The notes under the pieces were generated by a model. That model was not told the DNA's origin and ran no database searches. It was given only the letters and a program-made list of their open reading frames with translations. Made by a program: the position numbers and the translations under genes. A stretch of 64,000 nucleotides of DNA from the NCBI GenBank assembly GCA_963989385.1, contig OZ022503.1, forward strand, positions 67,430,123 through 67,494,122, in the 5' to 3' direction. Within the stretch, counting starts at the first letter, position 1, and the number at the start of each line of letters is the position of its first letter. Positions 27,077 to 40,609 of the stretch are shown here, piece after piece. The DNA is from Ctena decussata (lineage: Eukaryota > Mollusca > Bivalvia > Lucinida > Lucinidae).

Positions 27077-30000
27077 TGTAGACACAAATAAGTGAAATAG
27101 AATGAAGGCTATTTCAGCTTTAGCAATTATTCCGTTTGGGAGCTAAAGTCGCACAAACTTTTGTTTACAAAAATTTCGATGGCCTATAGTTCGCAAGTTA
27201 TGCAATCAGTTGACATAAGACTGTGCATGCATGTAGACATGTTAATGACCTTTATATATGCCAAGTTTCAGATGGCTACCTACTCATACAAGCAAGCAGT
27301 AGCGGTTTGAAATTTTCACAATTTGGGCTACACGTTCGGGACGATTCGTGACCTTAGGTGACTTGCACAATTCGGGCTGAAACTAGTGCCAAATGAGAGG
27401 GTTGGGATAAACATTCAATTGACCATATGTGCCAAAAATTCTCGTTCTTTAGTTTTCGAGTTATAGCCCCTGGAAGTCGAAAACTGCACGACTTTGCCCT
27501 CGAATATCTCGACAACGGAGAAAGGAGAATTTCAGGGCATTTTCTCCCAAGAAATATATGGGAATTATCTGTAATTTAGCACAGTTTCAGAACGATTCGT
27601 GAAAGTCACCTTTTAAGAATAACTTCCACTGCAGGCCCATATATAAAAGTTTGCTCCTTTATTACTCTGCACATGGACAATTATTTGCGCTGTTATTTGC
27701 CCCAGGCATGTACCTATGTAATTACCGTTTACAGTGTAAAGATGGATGTTATCGGTCGCTGAACGTCGGAGCAGTAGGCGTTTAATGCATTTTCCCATAG
27801 GGTCCAATGCAAAATTGACACCTCATTTTCTCCATTCTCAAGAGCTTTGAGTCTCTGCAAAACATATACATGTGTAGACACAAATAAGTGAAATAGAATG
27901 AAGGCTATTTCAGCTTTAGCTTTTATTCCGTTTGGGAGCTAAAGTCGCACAAACTTTTGTTTACAAAAATTTCGATGGCCTATAGTTCGCAAGTTATGCA
28001 ATCAGTTGACATAAGACTGTGCATGCATGTAGACATGTTAATGACCTTTATATATGCCAAGTTTCAGATGGCTACCTACTCATACAAGCAAGCAGTAGCG
28101 GTTTGAAATTTTCACAATTTGGGCTACACGTTCGGGACGATTCGTGACCTTAGGTGACTTGCACAATTCGGGCTGAAACTAGTGCCAAATGAGAGGGTTG
28201 GGATAAACATTCAATTGACCATATGTGCCAAAAATTCTCGTTCTTTAGTTTTCGAGTTATAGCCCCTGGAAGTCGAAAACTGCACGACTTTGCCCTCGAA
28301 TATCTCGACAACGGAGAAAGGAGAATTTCAGGGCATTTTCTCCCAAGAAATATATGGGAATTATCTGTAATTTAGCACAGTTTCAGAACGATTCGTGAAA
28401 GTCACCTTTTAAGAATAACTTCCACTGCAGGCCCATATATAAAAGTTTGCTCCTTTATTACTCTGCACATGGACAATTATTTGCGCTGTTATTTGCCCCA
28501 GGCATGTACCTATGTAATTACCGTTTACAGTGTAAAGATGGATGTTATCGGTCGCTGAACGTCGGAGCAGTAGGCGTTTAATGCATTTTCCCATAGGGTC
28601 CAATGCAAAATTGACACCTCATTTTCTCCATTCTCAAGAGCTTTGAGTCTTTGCAAAACATATACATGTGTTGACACAAATAAGTGAAATAGAATGAAGG
28701 CTATTTCAGCTTTAGCTTTTATTCCGTTTGGGAGCTAAAGTCGCACAAACTTTTGTTTACAAAAATTTCGATGGCCTATAGTTCGCAAGTTATGCAATCA
28801 GTTGACATAAGATTGTGCATGCATGTAGACATGTTAATGACCTTTATATATGCCAAGTTTCAGATGGCTACCTACTCATACAAGCAAGCAGTAGCGGTTT
28901 GAAATTTTCACAATTTGGGCTACACGTTCGGGACGATTCGTGACCTTAGGTGACTTGCACAATTCGGGCTGAAACTAGTGCCAAATGAGAGGGTTGGGAT
29001 AAACATTCAATTGACCATATGTGCCAAAAATTCTCGTTCTTTAGTTTTCGAGTTATAGCCCCTGGAAGTCGAAAACTGCACGACTTTGCCCTCGAATATC
29101 TCGACAACGGAGAAAGGAGAATTTCAGGGCATTTTCTCCCAAGAAATATATGGGAATTATCTGTAATTTAGCACAGTTTCAGAACGATTCGTGAAAGTCA
29201 CCTTTTAAGAATAACTTCCACTGCAGGCCCATATATAAAAGTTTGCTCCTTTATTACTCTGCACATGGACAATTATTTGCGCTGTTATTTGCCCCAGGCA
29301 TGTACCTATGTAATTACCGTTTACAGTGTAAAGATGGATGTTATCAGTCGCTGAACGTCGGAGCAGTAGGCGTTTAATGCATTTTCCCACAGGGTCCAAT
29401 GCAAAATTGACACCTCATTTTCTCCATTCTCAAGAGCTTTGAGTCTCTGCAAAACATATACATGTGTAGACACAAATAAGTGAAATAGAATGAAGGCTAT
29501 TTCAGCTTTAGCTTTTATTCCGTTTGGGAGCTAAAGTCGCACAAACTTTTGTTTACAAAAATTTCGATGGCCTATAGTTCGCAAGTTATGCAATCAGTTG
29601 ACATAAGATTGTGCATGCATGTAGACATGTTAATGACCTTTATATATGCCAAGTTTCAGATGGCTACCTACTCATACAAGCAAGCAGTAGCGGTTTGAAA
29701 TTTTCACAATTTGGGCTACACGTTCGGGACGATTCGTGACCTTAGGTGACTTGCACAATTCGGGCTGAAACTAGTGCCAAATGAGAGGGTTGGGATAAAC
29801 ATTCAATTGACCATATGTGCCAAAAATTCTCGTTCTTTAGTTTTCGAGTTATAGCCCCTGGAAGTCGAAAACTGCACGACTTTGCCCTCGAATATCTCGA
29901 CAACGGAGAAAGGAGAATTTCAGGGCATTTTCTCCCAAGAAATATATGGGAATTATCTGTAATTTAGCACAGTTTCAGAACGATTCGTGAAAGTCACCTT

Positions 30001-31056
30001 TTAAGAATAACTTCCACTGCAGGCCCATATATAAAAGTTTGCTCCTTTATTACTCTGCACATGGACAATTATTTGCGCTGTTATTTGCCCCAGGCATGTA
30101 CCTATGTAATTACCGTTTACAGTGTAAAGATGGATGTTATCGGTCGCTGAACGTCGGAGCAGTAGGCGTTTAATGCATTTTCCCATAGGGTCCAATGCAA
30201 AATTGACACCTCATTTTCTCCATTCTCAAGAGCTTTGAGTCTCTGCAAAACATATACATGTGTAGACACAAATAAGTGAAATAGAATGAAGGCTATTTCA
30301 GCTTTAGCTTTTATTCCGTTTGGGAGCTAAAGTCGCACAAACTTTTGTTTACAAAAATTTCGATGGCCTATAGTTCGCAAGTTATGCAATCAGTTGACAT
30401 AAGATTGTGCATGCATGTAGACATGTTAATGACCTTTATATATGCCAAGTTTCAGATGGCTACCTACTCATACAAGCAAGCAGTAGCGGTTTGAAATTTT
30501 CACAATTTGGGCTACACGTTCGGGACAATTCGTGACCTTAGGTGACCTGCACAATTCGGGCTGAAACTAGTGCCAAATGAGAGGGTTGGGATAAACATTC
30601 AATTGACCATATGTGCCAAAAATTCTCGTTCTTTAGTTTTCGAGTTATAGCCCCTGGAAGTCGAAAACTGCACGACTTTGCCCTCGAATATCTCGACAAC
30701 GGAGAAAGGAGAATTTCAGGGCATTTTCTCCCAAGAAATATATGGGAATTATCTGTAATTTAGCACAGTTTCAGAACGATTCGTGAAAGTCACCTTTTAA
30801 GAATAACTTCCACTGCAGGCCCATATATAAAAGTTTGCTCCTTTATTACTCTGCACATGGACAATTATTTGCGCTGTTATTTGCCCCAGGCATGTACCTA
30901 TGTAATTACCGTTTACAGTGTAAAGATGGATGTTATCGGTCGCTGAACGTCGGAGCAGTAGGCGTTTAATGCATTTTCCCATAGGGTCCAATGCAAAATT
31001 GACACCTCATTTTCTCCATTCTCAAGAGCTTTGAGTCTCTGCAAAACATATACATG

Positions 31057-31853
31057 TGTAGACACAAATAAGTGAAATAGAATGAAGGCTATTTCAGCTT
31101 TAGCTTTTATTCCGTTTGGGAGCTAAAGTCGCACAAACTTTTGTTTACAAAAATTTCGATGGCCTATAGTTCGCAAGTTATGCAATCAGTTGACATAAGA
31201 TTGTGCATGCATGTAGACATGTTAATGACCTTTATATATGCCAAGTTTCAGATGGCTACCTACTCATACAAGCAAGCAGTAGCGGTTTGAAATTTTCACA
31301 ATTTGGGCTACACGTTCGGGACGATTTGTGACCTTAGGTGACTTGCACAATTCGGGCTGAAACTAGTGCCAAATGAGAGGGTTGGGATAAACATTCAATT
31401 GACCATATGTGCCAAAAATTCTCGTTCTTTAGTTTTCGAGTTATAGCCCCTGGAAGTCGAAAACTGCACGACTTTGCCCTCGAATATCTCGACAACGGAG
31501 AAAGGAGAATTTCAGGGCATTTTCTCCCAAGAAATATATGGGAATTATCTGTAATTTAGCACAGTTTCAGAACGATTCGTGAAAGTCACCTTTTAAGAAT
31601 AACTTCCACTGCAGGCCCATATATAAAAGTTTGCTCCTTTATTACTCTGCACATGGACAATTATTTGCGCTGTTATTTGCCCCAGGCATGTACCTATGTA
31701 ATTACCGTTTACAGTGTAAAGATGGATGTTATCGGTCGCTGAACGTCGGAGCAGTAGGCGTTTAATGCATTTTCCCCACAGGGTCCAATGCAAAATTGAC
31801 ACCTCATTTGCTCCATTCTCAAGAGCTTTGAGTCTCTGCAAAACATATACATG
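31057..31853 (+). repeat. 797-bp variant monomer (unit 40), 1-bp insertion
   Basis: One extra C is present in TTTTCCCCACAGGG at about 31772. The unit also carries the CCCACAGGG variant that is shared with units 27, 28, 31 and 37. It has further private changes (GATTTGTG at about 31323, CATTTGCTCC at about 31805). Confidence 0.92.
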
Positions 31854-34800
31854 TGTAGACACAAATAAGTGAAATAGAATGAAGGCTATTTCAGCTTTAG
31901 CTTTTATTCCGTTTGGGAGCTAAAGTCGCACAAACTTTTGTTTACAAAAATTTCGATGGCCTATAGTTCGCAAGTTATGCAATCAGTTGACATAAGACTG
32001 TGCATGCATGTAGACATGTTAATGACCTTTATATATGCCAAGTTTCAGATGGCTACCTACTCATACAAGCAAGCAGTAGCGGTTTGAAATTTTCACAATT
32101 TGGGCTACACGTTCGGGACGATTCGTGACCTTAGGTGACTTGCACAATTCGGGCTGAAACTAGTGCCAAATGAGAGGGTTGGGATAAACATTCAATTGAC
32201 CATATGTGCCAAAAATTCTCGTTCTTTAGTTTTCGAGTTATAGCCCCTGGAAGTCGAAAACTGCACGACTTTGCCCTCGAATATCTCGACAACGGAGAAA
32301 GGAGAATTTCAGGGCATTTTCTCCCAAGAAATATATGGGAATTATTTGTAATTTAGCACAGTTTCATAACGATTCGTGAAAGTCACCTTTTAAGAATAAC
32401 TTCCACTGCAGGCCCATATATAAAAGTTTGCTCCTTTATTACTCTGCACATGGACAATTATTTGCGCTGTTATTTGCCCCAGGCATGTACCTATGTAATT
32501 ACCGTTTACAGTGTAAAGATGGATGTTATCGGTCGCTGAACGTCGGAGCAGTAGGCGTTTAATGCATTTTCCCATAGGGTCCAATGCAAAATTGACACCT
32601 CATTTTCTCCATTCTCAAGAGCTTTGAGTCTCTGCAAAACATATACATGTGTAGACACAAATAAGTGAAATAGAATGAAGGCTATTTCAGCTTTAGCTTT
32701 TATTCCGTTTGGGAGCTAAAGTCGCACAAACTTTTGTTTACAAAAATTTCGATGGCCTATAGTTCGCAAGTTATGCAATCAGTTAACATAAGATTGTGCA
32801 TGCATGTAGACATGTTAATGACCTTTATATATGCCAAGTTTCAGATGGCTACCTACTCATACAAGCAAGCAGTAGCGGTTTGAAATTTTCACAATTTGGG
32901 CTACACGTTCGGGACGATTCGTGACCTTAGGTGACTTGCACAATTCGGGCTGAAACTAGTGCCAAATGAGAGGGTTGGGATAAACATTCAATTGACCATA
33001 TGTGCCAAAAATTCTCGTTCTTTAGTTTTCGAGTTATAGCCCCTGGAAGTCGAAAACTGCACGACTTTGCCCTCGAATATCTCGACAACGGAGAAAGGAG
33101 AATTTCAGGGCATTTTCTCCCAAGAAATATATGGGAATTATCGGTAATTTAGCACAGTTTCAGAACGATTCGTGAAAGTCACCTTTTAAGAATAACTTCC
33201 ACTGCAGGCCCATATATAAAAGTTTGCTCCTTTATTACTCTGCACATGGACAATTATTTGCGCTGTTATTTGCCCCAGGCATGTACCTATGTAATTACCG
33301 TTTACAGTGTAAAGATGGATGTTATCGGTCGCTGACCGTCGGAGCAGTAGGCGTTTAATGCATTTTCCCATAGGGTCCAATGCAAAATTGACACCTCATT
33401 TTCTCCATTCTCAAGAGCTTTGAGTCTCTGCAAAACATATACATGTGTAGACACAAATAAGTGAAATAGAATGAAGGCTATTTCAGCTTTAGCTTTTATT
33501 CCGTTTGGGAGCTAAAGTCGCACAAACTTTTGTTTACAAAAATTTCGATGGCCTATAGTTCGCAAGTTATGCAATCAGTTGACATAAGATTGTGCATGCA
33601 TGTAGACATGTTAATGACCTTTATATATGCCAAGTTTCAGATGGCTACCTACTCATACAAGCAAGCAGTAGCGGTTTGAAATTTTCACAATTTGGGCTAC
33701 ACGTTCGGGACGATTCGTGACCTTAGGTGACTTGCACAATTCGGGCTGAAACTAGTGCCAAATGAGAGGGTTGGGATAAACATTCAATTGACCATATGTG
33801 CCAAAAATTCTCGTTCTTTAGTTTTCGAGTTATAGCCCCTGGAAGTCGAAAACTGCACGACTTTGCCCTCGAATATCTCGACAACGGAGAAAGGAGAATT
33901 TCAGGGCATTTTCTCCCAAGAAATATATGGGAATTATCTGTAATTTAGCACAGTTTCAGAACGATTCGTGAAAGTCACCTTTTAAGAATAACTTCCACTG
34001 CAGGCCCATATATAAAAGTTTGCTCCTTTATTACTCTGCACATGGACAATTATTTGCGCTGTTATTTGCCCCAGGCATGTACCTATGTAATTACCGTTTA
34101 CAGTGTAAAGATGGATGTTATCGGTCGCTGAACGTCGGAGCAGTAGGCGTTTAATGCATTTTCCCATAGGGTCCAATGCAAAATTGACACCTCATTTTCT
34201 CCATTCTCAAGAGCTTTGAGTCTCTGCAAAACATATACATGTGTAGACACAAATAAGTGAAATAGAATGAAGGCTATTTCAGCTTTAGCTTTTATTCCGT
34301 TTGGGAGCTAAAGTCGCACAAACTTTTGTTTACAAAAATTTCGATGGCCTATAGTTCGCAAGTTATGCAATCAGTTGACATAAGATTGTGCATGCATGTA
34401 GACATGTTAATGACCTTTATATATGCCAAGTTTCAGATGGCTACCTACTCATACAAGCAAGCAGTAGCGGTTTGAAATTTTCACAATTTGGGCTACACGT
34501 TCGGGACGATTCGTGACCTTAGGTGACTTGCACAATTCGGGCTGAAACTAGTGCCAAATGAGAGGGTTGGGATAAACATTCAATTGACCATATGTGCCAA
34601 AAATTCTCGTTCTTTCGTTTTCGAGTTATAGCCCCTGGAAGTCGAAAACTGCACGACTTTGCCCTCGAATATCTCGACAACGGAGAAAGGAGAATTTCAG
34701 GGCATTTTCTCCCAAGAAATATATGGGAATTATCTGTAATTTAGCACAGTTTCAGAACGATTCGTGAAAGTCACCTTTTAAGAATAACTTCCACTGCAGG

Positions 34801-37800
34801 CCCATATATAAAAGTTTGCTCCTTTATTACTCTGCACATGGACAATTATTTGCGCTGTTATTTGCCCCAGGCATGTACCTATGTAATTACCGTTTACAGT
34901 GTAAAGATGGATGTTATCGGTCGCTGAACGTCGGAGCAGTAGGCGTTTAATGCATTTTCCCATAGGGTCCAATGCAAAATTGACACCTCATTTTCTCCAT
35001 TCTCAAGAGCTTTGAGTCTCTGCAAAACATATACATGTGTAGACACAAATAAGTGAAATAGAATGAAGGCTATTTCAGCTTTAGCTTTTATTCCGTTTGG
35101 GAGCTAAAGTCGCACAAACTTTTGTTTACAAAAATTTCGATGGCCTATAGTTCGCAAGTTATGCAATCAGTTGACATAAGATTGTGCATGCATGTAGACA
35201 TGTTAATGACCTTTATATATGCCAAGTTTCAGATGGCTACCTACTCATACAAGCAAGCAGTAGCGGTTTGAAATTTTCACAATTTGGGCTACACGTTCGG
35301 GACGATTCGTGACCTTAGGTGACTTGCACAATTCGGGCTGAAACTAGTGCCAAATGAGAGGGTTGGGATAAACATTCAATTGACCATATGTGCCAAAAAT
35401 TCTCGTTCTTTAGTTTTCGAGTTAAAGCCCCTGGAAGTCGAAAACTGCACGACTTTGCCCTCGAATATCTCGACAACGGAGAAAGGAGAATTTCAGGGCA
35501 TTTTCTCCCAAGAAATATATGGGAATTATCTGTAATTTAGCACAGTTTCAGAACGATTCGTGAAAGTCACCTTTTAAGAATAACTTCCACTGCAGGCCCA
35601 TATATAAAAGTTTGCTGCTTTATTACTCTGCACATGGACAATTATTTGCGCTGTTATTTGCCCCAGGCATGTACCTATGTAATTACCGTTTACAGTGTAA
35701 AGATGGATGTTATCGGTCGCTGAACGTCGGAGCAGTAGGCGTTTAATGCATTTTCCCATAGGGTCCAATGCAAAATTGACACCTCATTTTCTCCATTCTC
35801 AAGAGTTTTGAGTCTCTGCAAAACATATACATGTGTAGACACAAATAAGTGAAATAGAATGAAGGCTATTTCAGCTTTAGCTTTTATTCCGTTTGGGAGC
35901 TAAAGTCGCACAAACTTTTGTTTACAAACATTTCGATGGCCTATAGTTCGCAAGTTATGCAATCAGTTGACATAAGATTGTGCATGCATGTAGACATGTT
36001 AATGACCTTTATATATGCCAAGTTTCAGATGGCTACCTACTCATACAAGCAAGCAGTAGCGGTTTGAAATTTTCACAATTTGGGCTACACGTTCGGGACG
36101 ATTCGTGACCTTAGGTGACTTGCACAATTCGGGCTGAAACTAGTGCCAAATGAGAGGGTTGGGATAAACATTCAATTGACCATATGTGCCAAAAATTCTC
36201 GTTATTTAGTTTTCGAGTTATAGCCCCTGGAAGTCGAAAACTGCACGACTTTGCCCTCGAATATCTCGACAACGGAGAAAGGAGAATTTCAGGGCATTTT
36301 CTCCCAAGAAATATATGGGAATTATCTGTAATTTAGCACAGTTTCAGAACGATTCGTGAAAGTCACCTTTTAAGAATAACTTCCACTGCAGGCCCATATA
36401 TAAAAGTTTGCTCCTTTATTACTCTGCACATGGACAATTATTTGCGCTGTTATTTTCCCCAGGCATGTACCTATGTAATTACCGTTTACAGTGTAAAGAT
36501 GGATGTTATCGGTCGCTGAACGTCGGAGCAGTAGGCGTTTAATGCATTTTCCCATAGGGTCCAATGCAAAATTGACACCTCATTTTCTCCATTCTCAAGA
36601 GCTTTGAGTCTCTGCAAAACATATACATGTGTAGACACAAATAAGTGAAATAGAATGAAGGCTATTTCAGCTTTAGCTTTTATTCCGTTTGGGAGCTAAA
36701 GTCGCACAAACTTTTGTTTACAAAAATTTCGATGGCCTATAGTTCGCAAGTTATGCAATCAGTTGACATAAGATTGTGCATGCATGTAGACATGTTAATG
36801 ACCTTTATATATGCCAAGTTTCAGATGGCTACCTACTCATACAAGCAAGCAGTAGCGGTTTGAAATTTTCACAATTTGGGCTACACGTTCGGGACGATTC
36901 GTGACCTTAGGTGACTTGCACAATTCGGGCTGAAACTAGTGCCAAATGAGAGGGTTGGGATAAACATTCAATTGACCATATGTGCCAAAAATTCTCGTTC
37001 TTTAGTTTTCGAGTTATAGCCCCTGGAAGTCGAAAACTGCACGACTTTGCCCTCGAATATCTCGACAACGGAGAAAGGAGAATTTCAGGGCATTTTCTCC
37101 CAAGAAATATATGGGAATTATCTGTAATTTAGCACAGTTTCAGAACGATTCGTGAAAGTCACCGTTTAAGAATAACTTCCACTGCAGGCCCATATATAAA
37201 AGTTTGCTCCTTTATTACTCTGCACATGGACAATTATTTGCGCTGTTATTTGCCCCAGGCATGTACCTATGTAATTACCGTTTACAGTGTAAAGATGGAT
37301 GTTATCGGTCGCTGAACGTCGGAGCAGTAGGCGTTTAATGCATTTTCCCATAGGGTCCAATGCAAAATTGACACCTCATTTTCTCCATTCTCAAGAGCTT
37401 TGAGTCTCTGCAAAACATATACATGTGTAGACACAAATAAGTGAAATAGAATGAAGGCTATTTCAGCTTTAGCTTTTATTCCGTTTGGGAGCTAAAGTCG
37501 CACAAACTTTTGTTTACAAAAATTTCGATGGCCTATAGTTCGCAAGTTATGCAATCAGTTGACATAAGATTGTGCATGCATGTAGACATGTTAATGACCT
37601 TTATATATGCCAAGTTTCAGATGGCTACCTACTCATACAAGCAAGCAGTAGCGGTTTGAAATTTTCACAATTTGGGCTACACGTTCGGGACGATTCGTGA
37701 CCTTAGGTGACTTGCACAATTCGGGCTGAAACTAGTGCCAAATGAGAGGGTTGGGATAAACATTCAATTGACCATATGTGCCAAAAATTCTCGTTATTTA

Positions 37801-39017
37801 GTTTTCGAGTTATAGCCCCTGGAAGTCGAAAACTGCACGACTTTGCCCTCGAATATCTCGACAACGGAGAAAGGAGAATTTCAGGGCATTTTCTCCCAAG
37901 AAATATATGGGAATTATCTGTAATTTAGCACAGTTTCAGAACGATTCGTGAAAGTCACCTTTTAAGAATAACTTCCACTGCAGGCCCATATATAAAAGTT
38001 TGCTCCTTTATTACTCTGCACATGGACAATTATTTGCGCTGTTATTTGCCCCAGGCATGTACCTATGTAATTACCGTTTACAGTGTAAAGATGGATGTTA
38101 TCGGTCGCTGAACGTCGGAGCAGTAGGCGTTTAATGCATTTTCCCATAGGGTCCAATGCAAAATTGACACCTCATTTTCTCCATTCTCAAGAGCTTTGAG
38201 TCTCTGCAAAACATATACATGTGTAGACACAAATAAGTAAAATAGAATGAAGGCTATTTCAGCTTTAGCTTTTATTCCGTTTGGGAGCTAAAGTCGCACA
38301 AACTTTTGTTTACAAAAATTTCGATGGCCTATAGTTCGCAAGTTATGCAATCAGTTGACATAAGATTGTGCATGCATGTAGACATGTTAATGACCTTTAT
38401 ATATGCCAAGTTTCAGATGGCTACCTACTCATACAAGCAAGCAGTAGCGGTTTGAAATTTTCACAATTTGGGCTACACGTTCGGGACGATTCGTGACCTT
38501 AGGTGACTTGCACAATTCGGGCTGAAACTAGTGCCAAATGAGAGGGTTGGGATAAACATTCAATTGACCATATGTGTCAAAAATTCTCGTTCTTTAGTTT
38601 TCGAGTTATAGCCCCTGGAAGTCGAAAACTGCACGACTTTGCCCTCGAATATCTCGACAACGGAGAAAGGAGAATTTCAGGGCATTTTCTCCCAAGAAAT
38701 ATATGGGAATTATCTGTAATTTAGCACAGTTTCAGAACGATTCGTGAAAGTCACCTTTTAAGAATAACTTCCACTGCAGGCCCATATATAAAAGTTTGCT
38801 CCTTTATTACTCTGCACATGGACAATTATTTGCGCTGTTATTTGCCCCAGGCATGTACCTATGTAATTACCGTTCACAGTGTAAAGATGGATGTTATCGG
38901 TCGCTGAACGTCGGAGCAGTAGGCGTTTAATGCATTTTCCCATAGGGTCCAATGCAAAATTGACACCTCATTTTCTCCATTCTCAAGAGCTTTGAGTCTC
39001 TGCAAAACAAATACCTG

Positions 39018-40609
39018 TGTAGACACAAATAAGTGAAATAGAATGAAGGCTATTTCAGCTTTAGCTTTTATTCCGTTTGGGAGCTAAAGTCGCACAAACT
39101 TTTGTTTACAAAAATTTCGATGGCCTATAGTTCGCAAGTTATGCAATCAGTTGACATAAGATTGTGCATGCATGTAGACATGTTAATGACCTTTATATAT
39201 GCCAAGTTTCAGATGGCTACCTACTCATACAAGCAAGCAGTAGCGGTTTGAAATTTTCACAATTTGGGCTACACGTTCGGGACGATTCGTGACCTTAGGT
39301 GACTTGCACAATTCGGGCTGAAACTAGTGCCAAATGAGAGGGTTGGGATAAACATTCAATTGACCATATGTGTCAAAAATTCTCGTTCTTTAGTTTTCGA
39401 GTTATAGCCCCTGGAAGTCGAAAACTGCACGACTTTGCCCTCGAATATCTCGACAACGGAGAAAGGAGAATTTCAGGGCATTTTCTCCCAAGAAATATAT
39501 GGGAATTATCTGTCATTTAGCACAGTTTCAGAACGATTCGTGAAAGTCACCTTTTAAGAATAACTTCCACTGCAGGCCCATATATAAAAGTTTGCTCCTT
39601 TATTACTCTGCACATGGAAATTATTTGCGCTGTTATTTGCCCCAGGCATGTACCTATGTAATTACCGTTTACAGTGTAAAGATGGATGTTATCGGTCGCT
39701 GAACGTCGGAGCAGTAGGCGTTTAATGCATTTTCCCATAGGGCCCAATGCAAAATTGACACCTCATTTTCTCCATTCTCAAGAGCTTTGAGTCTCTGCAA
39801 AACATATACATGTGTAGACACAAATAAGTGAAATAGAATGAAGGCTATTTCAGCTTTAGCTTTTATTCGGTTTGGGAGCTAAAGTCGCACAAACTTTTGT
39901 TTACAAAAATTTCGATGGCCTATAGTTCGCAAGTTATGCAATCAGTTGACATAAGATTGTGCATGCATGTAGACATGTTAATGACCTTTTATATATGCCA
40001 AGTTTCAGATGGCTACCTACTCATACAAGCAAGCAGTAGCGGTTTGAAATTTTCACAATTTGGGCTACACGTTCGGGACGATTCGTGACCTTAGGTGACT
40101 TGCACAATTCGGGCTGAAACTAGTGCCAAATGAGAGGGTTGGGATAAACATTCAATTGACCATATGTGCCAAAAATTCTCGTTCTTTAGTTTTCGAGTTA
40201 TAGCCCCTGGAAGTCGAAAACTGCACGACTTTGCCCTCGAATATCTCGACAACGGAGAAAGGAGAATTTCAGGGCATTTTCTCCCAAGAAATATATGGGA
40301 ATTATCTGTAATTTAGCACAGTTTCAGAACGATTCGTGAAAGTCACCTTTTAAGAATAACTTCCACTGCAGGCCCATATATAAAAGTTTGCTCCTTTATT
40401 ACTCTGCACATGGACAATTATTTGCGCTGTTATTTGCCCCAGGCATGTACCTATGTAATTACCGTTTACAGTGTAAAGATGGATGTTATCGGTCGCTGAA
40501 CGTCGGAGCAGTAGGCGTTTAATGCATTTTCCCATAGGGTCCAATGCAAAATTGACACCTCATTTTCTCCATTCTCAAGAGCTTTGAGTCTCTGCAAAAC
40601 ATATACATG
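39018..40609 (+). repeat. Units 50 and 51, a 1-bp deletion followed by a 1-bp insertion
   Basis: Unit 50 (39018-39812, 795 bp) has lost one C in ATGGACAATTATT at about 39617. Unit 51 (39813-40609, 797 bp) has an extra T in GACCTTTTATATATG at about 39986-39990. The two shifts cancel, so the array returns to its earlier phase at 40610. Unit 50 shares TGTGTCAAA (about 39370) with unit 49, evidence of a recent exchange between neighbours. Confidence 0.92.

Larger units (their letters stand above)
22302..32649 (+). repeat. Six-unit higher-order repeat zone (units 29-41)
   Basis: Rare variants recur at six-unit spacing. AAGACTGTG (consensus AAGATTGTG) is in units 29, 35 and 41, with the variant C at 22446, 27221 and 31998. 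The spacings of 4775 and 4777 equal six units after correcting for the 1-bp indels in units 34 and 40. The pair ATCAGTCGC plus CCCACAGGG is in units 31 and 37. GGGACAATTCG is in units 33 and 39 (25751 and 30526). Unit 36 also has AAGACTGTG. This is the expected mark of block-wise duplication of about 4.8 kb, with later local rearrangement. It was recognised by eye from diagnostic sites, not by a full alignment. Confidence 0.75.
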
